Assembly (NCBI RefSeq): GCF_029872155.1 | Contig: NZ_JARXLA010000002.1 | Coordinates: forward strand, 682,001 to 746,000 | Source: Hyphomicrobium sp. D-2 | GTDB taxonomy: Bacteria > Pseudomonadota > Alphaproteobacteria > Rhizobiales > Hyphomicrobiaceae | Length of the DNA stretch: 64,000 bases | Reading direction: 5' to 3' | Shown: in pieces, positions 1 through 10,419 of the stretch | How the letters are laid out: the number at the start of each line of letters is the position of its first letter | Position numbering within the stretch: the first letter of the stretch is position 1 | Notes under the pieces: generated by a model | The model's database searches: none | Told to the model about the DNA's origin: nothing | Seen by the model: the letters and a program-made list of their open reading frames with translations, nothing else | Translations under genes and position numbers: made by a program

Positions 1-155
1 TCGGCGGTACTTTCGTCCTCCTGTAGAGCGCCTCTGACTTCTCCTGAAATTCGATAGCCCAGGCCACGCGGGGCTTTCTTGGTACCGCTGCATTTGCGCG
101 GCCGAAGCCCGTGCGCGTTCATTCGCGCACCGGGGAACCCGCGCGTTGGCCTCCT

Positions 156-1823
<1,668 letters not shown>

Positions 1824-1879
1824 ACGCTTAGATCACTGATCGCAAGATCGGGCGCGTTCGCCATCGGCTAAAGTGCTTC

Positions 1880-1904
1880 CGGAAAAGTTGGAACCGGTTT
1901 TCCG
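1880..1904. repeat. Short Rhizobiales-type inverted repeat
   Basis: The arms CGGAAAA and TTTTCCG flank an 11-base core containing GGAACCGG. Very similar sequence is an abundant intergenic repeat in Rhizobiales genomes (from memory, not searched). It lies in the 3' region of the helicase gene. Confidence 0.5.
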
Positions 1905-1915
1905 ACAAGAAGATT

Positions 1916-1949
1916 GAAGCGCCGCTCTCCATCAGGGGAGCGGCGCTTC
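1916..1949 (+). terminator. Hairpin terminator after the RNA helicase gene
   Basis: Arms of about 15 bases (GAAGCGCCGCTC and GAGCGGCGCTTC, with extra pairs at the top) close a small ATCA loop. The T-run behind it is weak, so it may act as a terminator or only as a 3'-end stabiliser. Confidence 0.6.
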
Positions 1950-2026
1950 TGCGTTTCTACACCCGCGCGGGTTGCCTCACTGCTGCCGAGCGTCCAAACT
2001 TCCCCGTGCAGAACGGGGGAGGGCGT

Positions 2027-3463
2027 ATGCAACAGAACCAGGCCAACACGGATCAGCCGCAACAGGCTTCATCGGGCAAATCATCCGAGGAGCCTTCGCT
2101 CGTCCGCGTGATGGGCCCATGGCTGCTGTTGCTGTTCATTGTCGGTGATGTGCTTGGCACCGGCATCTATGCGCTCACCGGCAAGGTTGCGAACCATGTC
2201 GGCGGCGCAGTGTGGCTGCCGTTCCTGACCGCCTTCGTCGTCGCGCTGCTGACGGCATTCAGCTATCTCGAACTCGTCACCAAATATCCGCGCGCTGCAG
2301 GCGCTGCGCTCTATGTGCACCGTGCATTCGGCGTGCACTTCCTCACCTTCATCGTCACGTTTGCGGTCATGAGTTCCGGCATCACGTCGGCAGCCACAGC
2401 GTCGCGCGCGTTTGCGGCCAACCTTGTCGATTCAGTAGGGCTAAGCTTCAGCGACGGCGCAGGCATCACGCTGATCGGCCTTGCTTTCATGACGCTGATC
2501 GCAATCGTGAACTTTCGCGGTGTTGGCGAAAGCGTGAAGCTGAATGTGCTGCTGACGTGCATCGAACTCACCGGCCTGCTGATCATCATCACTATCGGGT
2601 TCTGGGCGATAGCGGGCGGCACCGGCGACATCTCACGCGCATTCACGTTCAAGACTGACGTTGACGGCGGCATCATGTGGGCGGTGATCGGCGGCACGAC
2701 GCTGGCGTTCTTCGCGATGGTGGGCTTCGAAGATTCCGTCAACATGGCCGAAGAAACCAAGGATCCCAGTCGCATCTTCCCGAAGGTGCTGCTGGCCGGA
2801 CTGTTAATCACCGGCGTGATTTACGTGCTCGTTTCCATATCCGCCGTCGCCATCGTGCCCCCCAACGAACTGGGTGAGGGCGAAACGCCATTGCTGAAAG
2901 TGGTGGAGCGCGGCGCACCCGGATTTCCGGTCGGCATTTTCGGCTTCATCACCATGTTTGCCGTCGCGAACAGCGCGCTGATCAACATGCTGATGGCGAG
3001 CCGGCTGATCTACGGCATGAGCCGCGAACATGTGCTGCCGCCGTTGTTCGGACGCGTGCACGCCGGTCGCCGCACGCCCTACATCGCAATTCTATTCACC
3101 ACGCTGCTGGCGTGCGGGCTGATCACGTTTGTCGGCGAAGTGCCTGCACTCGGCGGCACTACAGCGCTACTGCTGCTGGCTGTGTTCGCCATTGTGAACG
3201 TTGCTGTGCTGGTGTTGCGTTCCGATACCGTCGAGCACAAGCATTTTCGCACGCCCACCTTCGTTGCTGTGTTGGGCGTCCTGAGCTGCGGTTTTCTGGT
3301 CGGGCCGTGGACCGGGCGCGATCCGCAACAATACGTGATTGCGGCGGTGTTGCTGGCGATCGGCGCGGCACTGTGGGTGGTGACGATGCTCATCAATCGC
3401 GTAACGGGCGAGCATGTGCAGGGGCCTGACCTCAATGGTGAGGAAACCCGTTCGGACAGTTGA
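2027..3463 (+). CDS. APC-family amino-acid permease
   Basis: Inner-membrane amino-acid/polyamine/organocation transporter. Hydrophobic segments run the length of the protein (about 12), starting with a first helix containing the family's GTGIYALTG glycine-rich stretch and followed by FSYLELVTKYPRAAGAALYV. The substrate cannot be told from sequence. A GTG at 2006 opens the frame, but the ATG at 2027 is preceded by a purine-rich GGGGGAGGG ribosome binding site and is chosen. Both ends are hydrophilic. The gene is monocistronic; the next gene is on the other strand. Confidence 0.88.
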   Translation: MQQNQANTDQPQQASSGKSSEEPSLVRVMGPWLLLLFIVGDVLGTGIYALTGKVANHVGGAVWLPFLTAFVVALLTAFSYLELVTKYPRAAGAALYVHRAFGVHFLTFIVTFAVMSSGITSAATASRAFAANLVDSVGLSFSDGAGITLIGLAFMTLIAIVNFRGVGESVKLNVLLTCIELTGLLIIITIGFWAIAGGTGDISRAFTFKTDVDGGIMWAVIGGTTLAFFAMVGFEDSVNMAEETKDPSRIFPKVLLAGLLITGVIYVLVSISAVAIVPPNELGEGETPLLKVVERGAPGFPVGIFGFITMFAVANSALINMLMASRLIYGMSREHVLPPLFGRVHAGRRTPYIAILFTTLLACGLITFVGEVPALGGTTALLLLAVFAIVNVAVLVLRSDTVEHKHFRTPTFVAVLGVLSCGFLVGPWTGRDPQQYVIAAVLLAIGAALWVVTMLINRVTGEHVQGPDLNGEETRSDS

Positions 3464-3561
3464 ACCGCCCCCTATGTGGCACCATACAACTCGCGACGGC
3501 CGTTGATGCACACAAGCGCTGCCAACAGTGGCGGCGTAATGCTGGCGGGATCGCAGCAGCC

Positions 3562-4419
3562 TTAATCGCCCGAGGCTAATGCTGATGACACCTTTTCCGC
3601 AGCCTTCGCTTCGTTCCAAAGCTCATCCATCTCAGCGAGCGTCAGATCCGCAGGCTCGGAGCCGCGCTTGGCCAACTCGTCCTCGATGAAACGGAAGCGC
3701 CGCGTGAACTTCTCGTTGGCGGCGCGCAATGCGGTTTCCGGATCGATCTTCAGGTGGCGCGCGACGTTCGCCATCACAAACATCAGGTCGCCGAATTCCT
3801 CTTCAACGTGCGCATCGGCGGTCTTGCAGTCATCCCGGCGCGGATCGGCTTCGCCATCGCATGACGCCGCAGCCATCGCCGCTTCAAGCTCCGCGATCTC
3901 CTCGTGCACCTTGGCGAACACCGGCTCCAGCGACGGCCAGTCGAAGCCTACGCGCGCGGCCTTGTTCTGCAGCTTGATGGCGCGGGTGAGGGCAGGCAGA
4001 CCCAGCGGCACGTTGTCGAGCGTGCGCTTGGGCGCTGAACCTTTCTCCTTCGCCTTCATCTGTTCCCAGAAGCCCGACTGCGCACCCGCCGCGCGCTCCG
4101 CCTCGGAGCCGAACACATGCGGGTGGCGGCGGATCATCTTCTCGGTGCTGGCTTGCACCACATCGCCGAACGAAAATGCGCCTTGCTCCTCCGCCATGCG
4201 AGAATGATAGACAACCTGAAACAGCAGGTCGCCAAGCTCATCCTTGAGGTCGTTGAGGTCAGCGCGCGCGATGGCATCGGCCACCTCATAGCCTTCCTCG
4301 ATGGTGTAGGGCGCGATGGTCTCGAATGTCTGCTCCTGATCCCAGGGGCAGCCGGTGACCGGATCGCGCAAGGCCGCCATGATCTCAATCAGGCGTGTGA
4401 TGTCTCTGGATGGCTTCAT
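3562..4419 (-). CDS. mazG: Nucleoside triphosphate pyrophosphohydrolase MazG
   Basis: Hydrolyses (d)NTPs to monophosphates and pyrophosphate, a house-cleaning activity. The N-terminal half carries the MazG signature (CPWDQEQTFETIAPYTIEEGYEVADAI) and the acidic EEGYE/DELGDLL helices that bind Mg; a second degenerate MazG-like half contains VEEEFGDLMFVMANVARHL. The length of 285 residues fits the two-domain bacterial protein. In many alphaproteobacteria mazG lies beside hflX/hfq; here two unrelated plus-strand genes separate it from hflX. Confidence 0.93.
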   Translation of the reverse strand: MKPSRDITRLIEIMAALRDPVTGCPWDQEQTFETIAPYTIEEGYEVADAIARADLNDLKDELGDLLFQVVYHSRMAEEQGAFSFGDVVQASTEKMIRRHPHVFGSEAERAAGAQSGFWEQMKAKEKGSAPKRTLDNVPLGLPALTRAIKLQNKAARVGFDWPSLEPVFAKVHEEIAELEAAMAAASCDGEADPRRDDCKTADAHVEEEFGDLMFVMANVARHLKIDPETALRAANEKFTRRFRFIEDELAKRGSEPADLTLAEMDELWNEAKAAEKVSSALASGD

Positions 4420-4638
4420 GGCGTTTGCTGATCTGATGATGCTGGCTGGAATTCTTCATAGAACGACCGCATCGCTGCGCGCATGTCAAATAGAGGCGCC
4501 ACACACGGTATGACGGCGAACAGCGAGCAGCGCCCACGCGCAAATCGGGTTTCCAGTTTCGTTGAAGCCATCTAGCATTCGGATTGAAGCCAGTCGGGCC
4601 TGTCTGTCGGCCGGGCGAGAACGTCGGACAGTTCGTGA

Positions 4639-5394
4639 ATGGTCATTCTGCGCATTCTCACCAACGCCGTCATCATGGTCGCCGAGGCGGCCGCCGTTGT
4701 CGGCATCGCCGCGTTCGCGATCCGGTATCCGTTCATTTTCGCTGGCGTCACCGCCGCCATCAGCCTGCTGTTCGGCATGTGGCTGGAAGTTGCGCGGCTG
4801 CGCTATGAATATGGCTTCTATTTCGGCTCCACAGTGCCACGCAGCGCATTCCTCACGGCCGGCGTTGGCTTCATCGAGGCAGCGTTCAAGGCGCTGCTGA
4901 CGGGCGTTGCCTGCCTGCTGACGTTTTCGGGCACAGATAGCGGGCGCCTGTTCTGGGTCGCGGTGGTTTTCGGCGCCTGCATCTACGTCGGCGCCAGCGT
5001 GCTGCGGCTCATATCCATCAAGGCCGATGGCAACACGCTGCGGTGGGGCTATTTTCGCTTGGCAACGGTCCTCGGGCTGTTGTTCTCGATGGGTGTGACG
5101 GCGGCCAGCGTGCTCGGATTGCTGCCGCACGTTGATGCCTCAAAACTCGGCTGGCAGATCCTGGTGGAGACGCCGGAACGCCCCAGCGTGGCGCAGATCA
5201 GCGAGTTGCTGTTCCAGATCAAGGCAACATTCGATCAGTTCGTACTGCACGGCCTCAGTCAGGTGATGTCGGTGGACTGGGCGCGGGTTGTCGCCATCGT
5301 CATCAGCGTCAACATGCTGTCCGGATTCGTCAGCGCGCTTTACGCGGCGCTCATCGCCACGGCGGTGCGCAAGGCCGAAGACACCCTCCTTTGA
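4639..5394 (+). CDS. Hypothetical multi-pass membrane protein
   Basis: No family recognised. The protein has about five hydrophobic segments: two at the N-terminus (residues ~5-55), one pair around 80-125, one near 140-160 and one near the C-terminus after a hydrophilic, probably periplasmic or cytosolic, stretch (residues ~165-205). No catalytic motif is visible. It ends 21 bases before the P-loop kinase gene on the same strand, so the two are probably cotranscribed. Confidence 0.6.
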   Translation: MVILRILTNAVIMVAEAAAVVGIAAFAIRYPFIFAGVTAAISLLFGMWLEVARLRYEYGFYFGSTVPRSAFLTAGVGFIEAAFKALLTGVACLLTFSGTDSGRLFWVAVVFGACIYVGASVLRLISIKADGNTLRWGYFRLATVLGLLFSMGVTAASVLGLLPHVDASKLGWQILVETPERPSVAQISELLFQIKATFDQFVLHGLSQVMSVDWARVVAIVISVNMLSGFVSALYAALIATAVRKAEDTLL

Positions 5395-5415
5395 TGGGAG
5401 CTATGGCGGCCAGCC

Positions 5416-5940
5416 ATGCAACGCATACTTGTCATCGGCTGTCCGGGAGCAGGGAAGTCCACCGCGTCGCGACGCATGGCCAAAGCGCTTGATCTGCCGC
5501 TGGTGCATCTCGACCGTCATTACTGGCAGGCTGGCTGGGAGCCGACGTCGCCGGAGCTGTGGCGCGACAAGGTCCGCCAGCTTGTCGCCGCGCCGCGCTG
5601 GATCATCGACGGCAACTACACCGGCACCCTCGACCTGCGGCTGGCGTCGGCCGATACGGTGCTCCACCTCGATTTTTCGACGGCGCTCTGTATCAGCCGC
5701 GTGCTGCGGCGAACGCTGCGCAACCTGGGGCGAGAACGGCCGGACGAACTGTCGCCCGGTTGTCCAGAACGGTTTGACCCGGCGTTCCTGCGCTACGTCG
5801 TCCGGTTCCGCCGGAACGTCAGGATGAAAATCATCGAGCGTCTGGCCGGGTTCAGCGGCACGACATATCGCTTCGCGTCACCCAGCGAACTGGAGCGGTT
5901 TCTGATATCGCTGGAGCGGGAGCGTCGATTGGTAGGCTGA
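5416..5940 (+). CDS. Small P-loop kinase, DNA topology modulation (FlaR-like) family
   Basis: Adenylate-kinase-like P-loop protein with Walker A GCPGAGKST at residues 9-17, followed by HLDRHYW and the WIIDGNY motif typical of the proteins annotated as topology modulation protein or FlaR. The name is historical and no biochemical role is established, so nucleotide or small-molecule kinase is the safest reading. GGGAGC upstream of the ATG is a plausible ribosome binding site. It follows the membrane-protein gene closely. Confidence 0.75.
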   Translation: MQRILVIGCPGAGKSTASRRMAKALDLPLVHLDRHYWQAGWEPTSPELWRDKVRQLVAAPRWIIDGNYTGTLDLRLASADTVLHLDFSTALCISRVLRRTLRNLGRERPDELSPGCPERFDPAFLRYVVRFRRNVRMKIIERLAGFSGTTYRFASPSELERFLISLERERRLVG

Positions 5941-6039
5941 TAAGGGCGCTGTCGGCCTGATGCGGGGCTGGCATGTCAGCCAATCCGTACACCAGAATCC
6001 CAGCAACCAGCCGCCCCGCCAACCCACACCCGTCGTTCG

Positions 6040-6055
6040 CATAATATATATTATG
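6040..6055. other. Perfect 16-bp AT palindrome between convergent genes
   Basis: CATAATATATATTATG is its own reverse complement and sits in an AT-rich patch of the 190-base gap between the kinase gene and the end of hflX. No T-run follows, so it is not an obvious terminator. Confidence 0.5.
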
Positions 6056-6133
6056 GAAAATGATTGATGGTTGATGGCCAATTAACAGAACATTATGCAA
6101 CCCGATGTTGGTTGCGATTATCGCTCTCTAAGC

Positions 6134-7474
6134 CTAACTGCCAACCCGCGGCACAGCCACAGCCTCGACGCCGGAGCGCCGCGCGTTCGCCAGCAGCCGT
6201 TCCTTCTTTTCAGCCGCCACGCGCACCCTTACGCGCACGCCACCGCTATCTTGCGCCTCGCGCGCGAGCACCTCGGCTTCCTCATAAAGCCAGTTGAGCA
6301 AACGCCCGCCCTCCGGCGGAATGTCGAGTTGCAGCTCGGCATCGCCACTGCCAAGCCGACCATCGATTGCACTGAGCAAAGCGTCGATGCCGTCGCCGGT
6401 CACAGCCGAAACCAGTACCGGCGGTCGCTCCGTCCAGCGCGCCTGACTCTGGATCTCCTCGCGCTTCGGCTCCTCCAGCAGATCGGTCTTGTTCCAGACC
6501 TCAATGATGGGCGCGTCGACGGCCAGCGTATCGATGCCTAGATCACGCAGCACAGCTTCAACGTCCTGCGCCTGGCTCTCTGTCTCGTCATGCGAGATAT
6601 CGCGCACATGCAAGATGAGATCGGCCTCGATCACTTCCTCCAGCGTCGCGCGGAACGCCGCGACCAGCATGGTTGGCAGATCGGAAATGAAACCCACCGT
6701 GTCGGACAGGATGATGCGACGGCCGCTTTGCAGTCGTACTTCGCGCATCGTCGGATCGAGCGTCGCGAACAACTGATGCTTGGCGAACACCGACGCGCCG
6801 GTGATGCGGTTGAACAGCGTGGACTTGCCCGCGTTCGTGTAGCCGACGATGGCCACGACCGGATACGGCACGCGCCGACGGCCCTGCCGGTGCAGGTCGC
6901 GCGTACGCACGACAACCTCAAGCTCCTTGCGGATGGCCATGATCCGCTCATCGATCATGCGCCGGTCGAGTTCTATCTGCGCCTCACCGGGACCACCGAG
7001 GAAGCCATAACCACCGCGCTGGCGCTCAAGATGGGTCCATGTGCGGACAAGCCGGCTCTTCTGATACGACAGATGCGCAAGTTCGACCTGCAGGCGCCCC
7101 TCGCGGGTGCGCGCACGGCGGCCGAAGATTTCAAGGATGAGCCCGGTGCGATCCAGCACCTTGGTTTTCCAGGCGCGCTCCAGGTTGCGCTGCTGAATCG
7201 GCGACACCGGATGATCGATGATGACCAGCCCGATCTCATCCGCCTCGATATGCGCGCCAAGGCTCTCGACCTTGCCGGAACCAAACAGCGTTGATGGTCG
7301 CGGACTGGACACCGGCACCAGCATGGCATCGCGCACATCCAGATCGATGGCTTCGGAAAGCCCACGGGCTTCCTCAAGGCGATCATGCGGAGAATGCAGC
7401 GGAGCGGTGCGGCCGGCGCCAGAGGTGGCATCGGAAAGCGGTCGCGCGGAGCGTTTCAGGTCAGGCACAAGCAC
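6134..7474 (-). CDS. hflX: Ribosome-associated GTPase HflX
   Basis: GTPase of the OBG-HflX class that binds 50S subunits and splits stalled ribosomes. The N-terminal HflX domain contains SSPRPSTLFGSGKVE, followed by the glycine-rich linker RGGYGFLGGPGEAQIELDRR, and the G domain starts with GYTNAGKST at residues 211-219. The G3 motif DTVGF and G4 motif NKTD are present. It lies downstream of hfq with a 92-base spacer, the usual hfq-hflX operon order. Length 446 residues is normal. Confidence 0.96.
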   Translation of the reverse strand: MLVPDLKRSARPLSDATSGAGRTAPLHSPHDRLEEARGLSEAIDLDVRDAMLVPVSSPRPSTLFGSGKVESLGAHIEADEIGLVIIDHPVSPIQQRNLERAWKTKVLDRTGLILEIFGRRARTREGRLQVELAHLSYQKSRLVRTWTHLERQRGGYGFLGGPGEAQIELDRRMIDERIMAIRKELEVVVRTRDLHRQGRRRVPYPVVAIVGYTNAGKSTLFNRITGASVFAKHQLFATLDPTMREVRLQSGRRIILSDTVGFISDLPTMLVAAFRATLEEVIEADLILHVRDISHDETESQAQDVEAVLRDLGIDTLAVDAPIIEVWNKTDLLEEPKREEIQSQARWTERPPVLVSAVTGDGIDALLSAIDGRLGSGDAELQLDIPPEGGRLLNWLYEEAEVLAREAQDSGGVRVRVRVAAEKKERLLANARRSGVEAVAVPRVGS

Positions 7475-7566
7475 GAGGGCGCGCGTCGGAACCCGGCGCC
7501 GCTCGTTGTCCCCTGCCCTTTGCCCGGCCTTGTCGTTATTGTCGTCTATGTTAGCCGTCCGGGAAA

Positions 7567-7809
7567 TTAGGCGTCGGTCTCGGTCTCCATCAGGTGGACC
7601 GGTTGACCGGGCATGATTGTCGATATCGCGTGCTTATACACGAGCTGCGAGTGGCCGTCGCGGCGCAACAGCACGCAGAAGTTATCGAACCAGCTCACGA
7701 TCCCCTGCAGTTTGACGCCATTGATCAGAAATATGGTCAAGGGCGTTTTGTTCTTCCGCACATGATTGAGGAATGTGTCCTGAAGGTTCTGGACTCTTTC
7801 AGCGCCCAT
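7567..7809 (-). CDS. hfq: RNA chaperone Hfq
   Basis: Hexameric Sm-like RNA chaperone that pairs small RNAs with mRNAs. The 80-residue protein shows the Sm1 region ([30 protein letters not shown]) in sequence order and the Sm2 signature YKHAISTI. A purine-rich AGGCGG lies before the ATG. It heads hflX and follows the ntr cluster and the transaminase gene, as in many alphaproteobacteria. Confidence 0.98.
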   Translation of the reverse strand: MGAERVQNLQDTFLNHVRKNKTPLTIFLINGVKLQGIVSWFDNFCVLLRRDGHSQLVYKHAISTIMPGQPVHLMETETDA

Positions 7810-7946
7810 TTTTTTATCCGCCTGTTCTAGGTCTGCTGGGCTATATGCGGCCGCCTACGTTAGATTACCCCGGCCTTAATATAGTTGCATTATTCCGCAG
7901 TGCAGTATAAAAGGTATAACAAGTTCGGCACCAAAAAGAAGCTGAC

Positions 7947-8810
7947 TTACGTGCCTGAAATAGCGGCAAACTGGTGAAATTTATTGCGCAGACGCTGTGC
8001 AATCGGCCCAGGTCTGCCATCGCCGACAGTATTTCCGTCAATGCGAACTACTGGCATCACCGTCTGAGTCGCAGACGTGATGAACGCTTCGCGCGCTGCA
8101 TAGGCTTCGTTCAACCGGAACGGGCGCTCAACAGGCACCATACCCTCTTCATGCAACACGTCGAGTAGCGTTGTGCGCGTAACCCCCGGGAGAATCGCCG
8201 ACCCGAGCTGGCGCGTGACGAGCGTGCCGTCCTCCGCCACGATCCAGGCGTTGCTGGAGGCGCCTTCGGTCACGAAGCCGTCGCCGTCGACGAACCATGC
8301 TTCCTTGGCGCCATCGGCGCGCGCGGCTTCCTTGGCCAGACACGCCGGCAGCAGCATCACAGTTTTGATATCGCACCGTTGCCAGCGGATATCGGGCATC
8401 GATTTGATGGCGATGCCCTTCAGCGCATTGGCGGCCGGCACAGCCCGTGACATCGGGCGCGCCAGACAGACAACCGTCGGCAGCACATCGGGGCCCGGGA
8501 AATAGAAATCGCGTGGTGCCGCCCCGCGGCTGACTTGCAGATAAACCAAACCATCCCGCACGCGATTGCGCTTGATGACCTGACGCATCACATGGGCCAG
8601 TGCCCGTGGCGCCATCGGCTGCGGGATCTGCAGCTCATTCAACGAGCGTTCGAGGCGGGCCATGTGGCGTGGCTCATCGATCAGTCGCCCGCCGATGACT
8701 TCGCACACCTCATAGATGGCGTCGCCGAACTGGAACCCCCTGTCCTCGACATGCACCGCCGCTTCTCCGTAGGGAAGATACCGGCCGTTGACGTAGACGA
8801 TGCGGGTCAT
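7947..8810 (-). CDS. dat: D-amino-acid (D-alanine) transaminase, PLP fold type IV
   Basis: Transfers the amino group of D-alanine to 2-oxoglutarate, giving D-glutamate for peptidoglycan. Fold-IV features are VYVNGRYLPYGEAAVHVEDRGFQFGD in order at the N-terminus, the PLP lysine in CDIKTVMLLP, and FVTEGASSNAW for cofactor phosphate binding. Branched-chain aminotransferase paralogues share the fold, but the D-type start favours Dat. It sits between ntrX and hfq, a conserved alphaproteobacterial position. Confidence 0.88.
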   Translation of the reverse strand: MTRIVYVNGRYLPYGEAAVHVEDRGFQFGDAIYEVCEVIGGRLIDEPRHMARLERSLNELQIPQPMAPRALAHVMRQVIKRNRVRDGLVYLQVSRGAAPRDFYFPGPDVLPTVVCLARPMSRAVPAANALKGIAIKSMPDIRWQRCDIKTVMLLPACLAKEAARADGAKEAWFVDGDGFVTEGASSNAWIVAEDGTLVTRQLGSAILPGVTRTTLLDVLHEEGMVPVERPFRLNEAYAAREAFITSATQTVMPVVRIDGNTVGDGRPGPIAQRLRNKFHQFAAISGT

Positions 8811-9006
8811 TTGCGGGCTCGCTTGGATGCGATGTTTTTGTCGGGGTGGGCTCCCGACGCGAACTAAGCGCGGGCATTCAGTTTCGTATCAGAATGCCAC
8901 GGACAGCGGCACGTGCAAAAGCGCCGCTGGATTTATGAAGCTTCGATGACAATTCACCCTGCCCCTCTGTGCTGATGACCATCGGGCCATGCACCGCAGC
9001 CGGAGA

Positions 9007-10407
9007 TCAGATCGGCCGCGTGTCCAGTCCCCGGTGCTCCGACGAAACACCCAGCGCGCGCAGCTTGCGATGCAGTGCCGAGCGTTCCATGCCGACAAAT
9101 TCGGCAGTGCGCGAAATGTTGCCGCCGAAGCGGTTGATCTGCGCCAGCAGATATTCGCGCTCGAAGATTTCGCGCGCTTCGCGCAGCGGCAGGCTCATCA
9201 GATGCTCCGCACCGCCGTTGACCGGCAGCGGTACGTTGGAGCCGATTTCCTCCGGCAGCATTTCGGCGGTGATGATGGTTGCGGCATCGCCACCCGCCAA
9301 AATCATCAGGCGCTCGATGTTGTTCCGCAGCTCGCGCACGTTGCCGGGCCAGTCGTGGGCCTGCAGCACGGCGATCGCATCCTCTCCAATCCGGCGCGGC
9401 GCCAGGCCCGACGCACTCGCCAGTTGCGAAACGAAGAACTGGATCAGCTCGGGAATGTCTTCGCGCCGCTCGGCCAGACCGGGCACGCGCAGCGGCACCA
9501 CGTTGAGGCGGTGATAGAGGTCTTCGCGGAAGCGGCCCTCGGCAATCTCGCGCTCCAGATCGCGGCTGGTCGACGAAATGATGCGCACATCCACGGCCAC
9601 CTTCTGGTTACCACCGATACGCAGAAACTTCTGCTCCACCAGTACGCGCAGAATCTTGCCCTGCGTCTCGACCGGCATGTCCGCAACTTCGTCGATATAC
9701 AGCGTGCCGCCATGCGACTCTTCGAGCGCGCCCACCTTGCGCGGACCGCCGCCGGTGCGATCCTCGGTGCCGAACAGTTCCTCCTCAACGCGATCAGGCG
9801 CCATGGAGGCGGCGTTCAACACCACGAACGGCGCTTCGGCGCGCGCGGATTTCATATGGATGACGCGCGCCGCCAGCTCCTTGCCCGCACCGGAAGCACC
9901 GCGGATGAGAATGCGGCTGTTGGTCGGCGCCACGCGGTCGATGGCGTTGCGGAGTTGATTGATGGCAGGCGACTTGCCAACCATGTCGGCGGAGAACGTC
10001 GAGCGTTCGCGCAGCTCCTTCACCTCGCGCTTCAACCGAGAAGCTTCCAGCGCGCGCAGCGTGACGAGGATGAGGCGATCGGCCTTGAATGGCTTTTCGA
10101 TGTAGTCGTAGGCACCGCGCTTGATGGCGGTGACGGCCGTTTCGATGTTGCCGTGGCCGGAGATGATGACCACCGGCAGATCGGGATAGGTGCGCTTGAT
10201 ATACGAGAGCACCTCAAGACCATCGAGCCGGCTGCCCTGTAGCCAGATATCGAGCACGACCAGATGCGGCCGCCGCTCCTCGATGGCCTTCAAAGCCTCG
10301 TCGCTGTCACGCGCAAGACGCGCACTATGGCCCTCGTCTTCGAGGATACCGGCGACGAGATCGCGGATGTCAGCCTCGTCATCGACGATCAGGATGTCTG
10401 CAGCCAT
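9007..10407 (-). CDS. ntrX: Response regulator NtrX
   Basis: DNA-binding partner of the sensor NtrY, linked to nitrogen and redox or envelope responses. The receiver domain (MAADILIVDDEADIRDLV, phospho-acceptor in VVLDIWLQG) is followed by an AAA+ domain (GASGAGKELAARVIH Walker A; GGTLYIDEVADMP Walker B) and a Fis-type helix-turn-helix at the C-terminus (ISRTAEFVGMERSALHRKL). The sigma-54-contacting GAFTGA loop is missing and replaced by a glycine-rich stretch (TGGGPRKVGALEE), as known for alphaproteobacterial NtrX. It begins 13 bases after ntrY. Confidence 0.96.
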   Translation of the reverse strand: MAADILIVDDEADIRDLVAGILEDEGHSARLARDSDEALKAIEERRPHLVVLDIWLQGSRLDGLEVLSYIKRTYPDLPVVIISGHGNIETAVTAIKRGAYDYIEKPFKADRLILVTLRALEASRLKREVKELRERSTFSADMVGKSPAINQLRNAIDRVAPTNSRILIRGASGAGKELAARVIHMKSARAEAPFVVLNAASMAPDRVEEELFGTEDRTGGGPRKVGALEESHGGTLYIDEVADMPVETQGKILRVLVEQKFLRIGGNQKVAVDVRIISSTSRDLEREIAEGRFREDLYHRLNVVPLRVPGLAERREDIPELIQFFVSQLASASGLAPRRIGEDAIAVLQAHDWPGNVRELRNNIERLMILAGGDAATIITAEMLPEEIGSNVPLPVNGGAEHLMSLPLREAREIFEREYLLAQINRFGGNISRTAEFVGMERSALHRKLRALGVSSEHRGLDTRPI

Positions 10408-10419
10408 CAGTCAAAGCTC

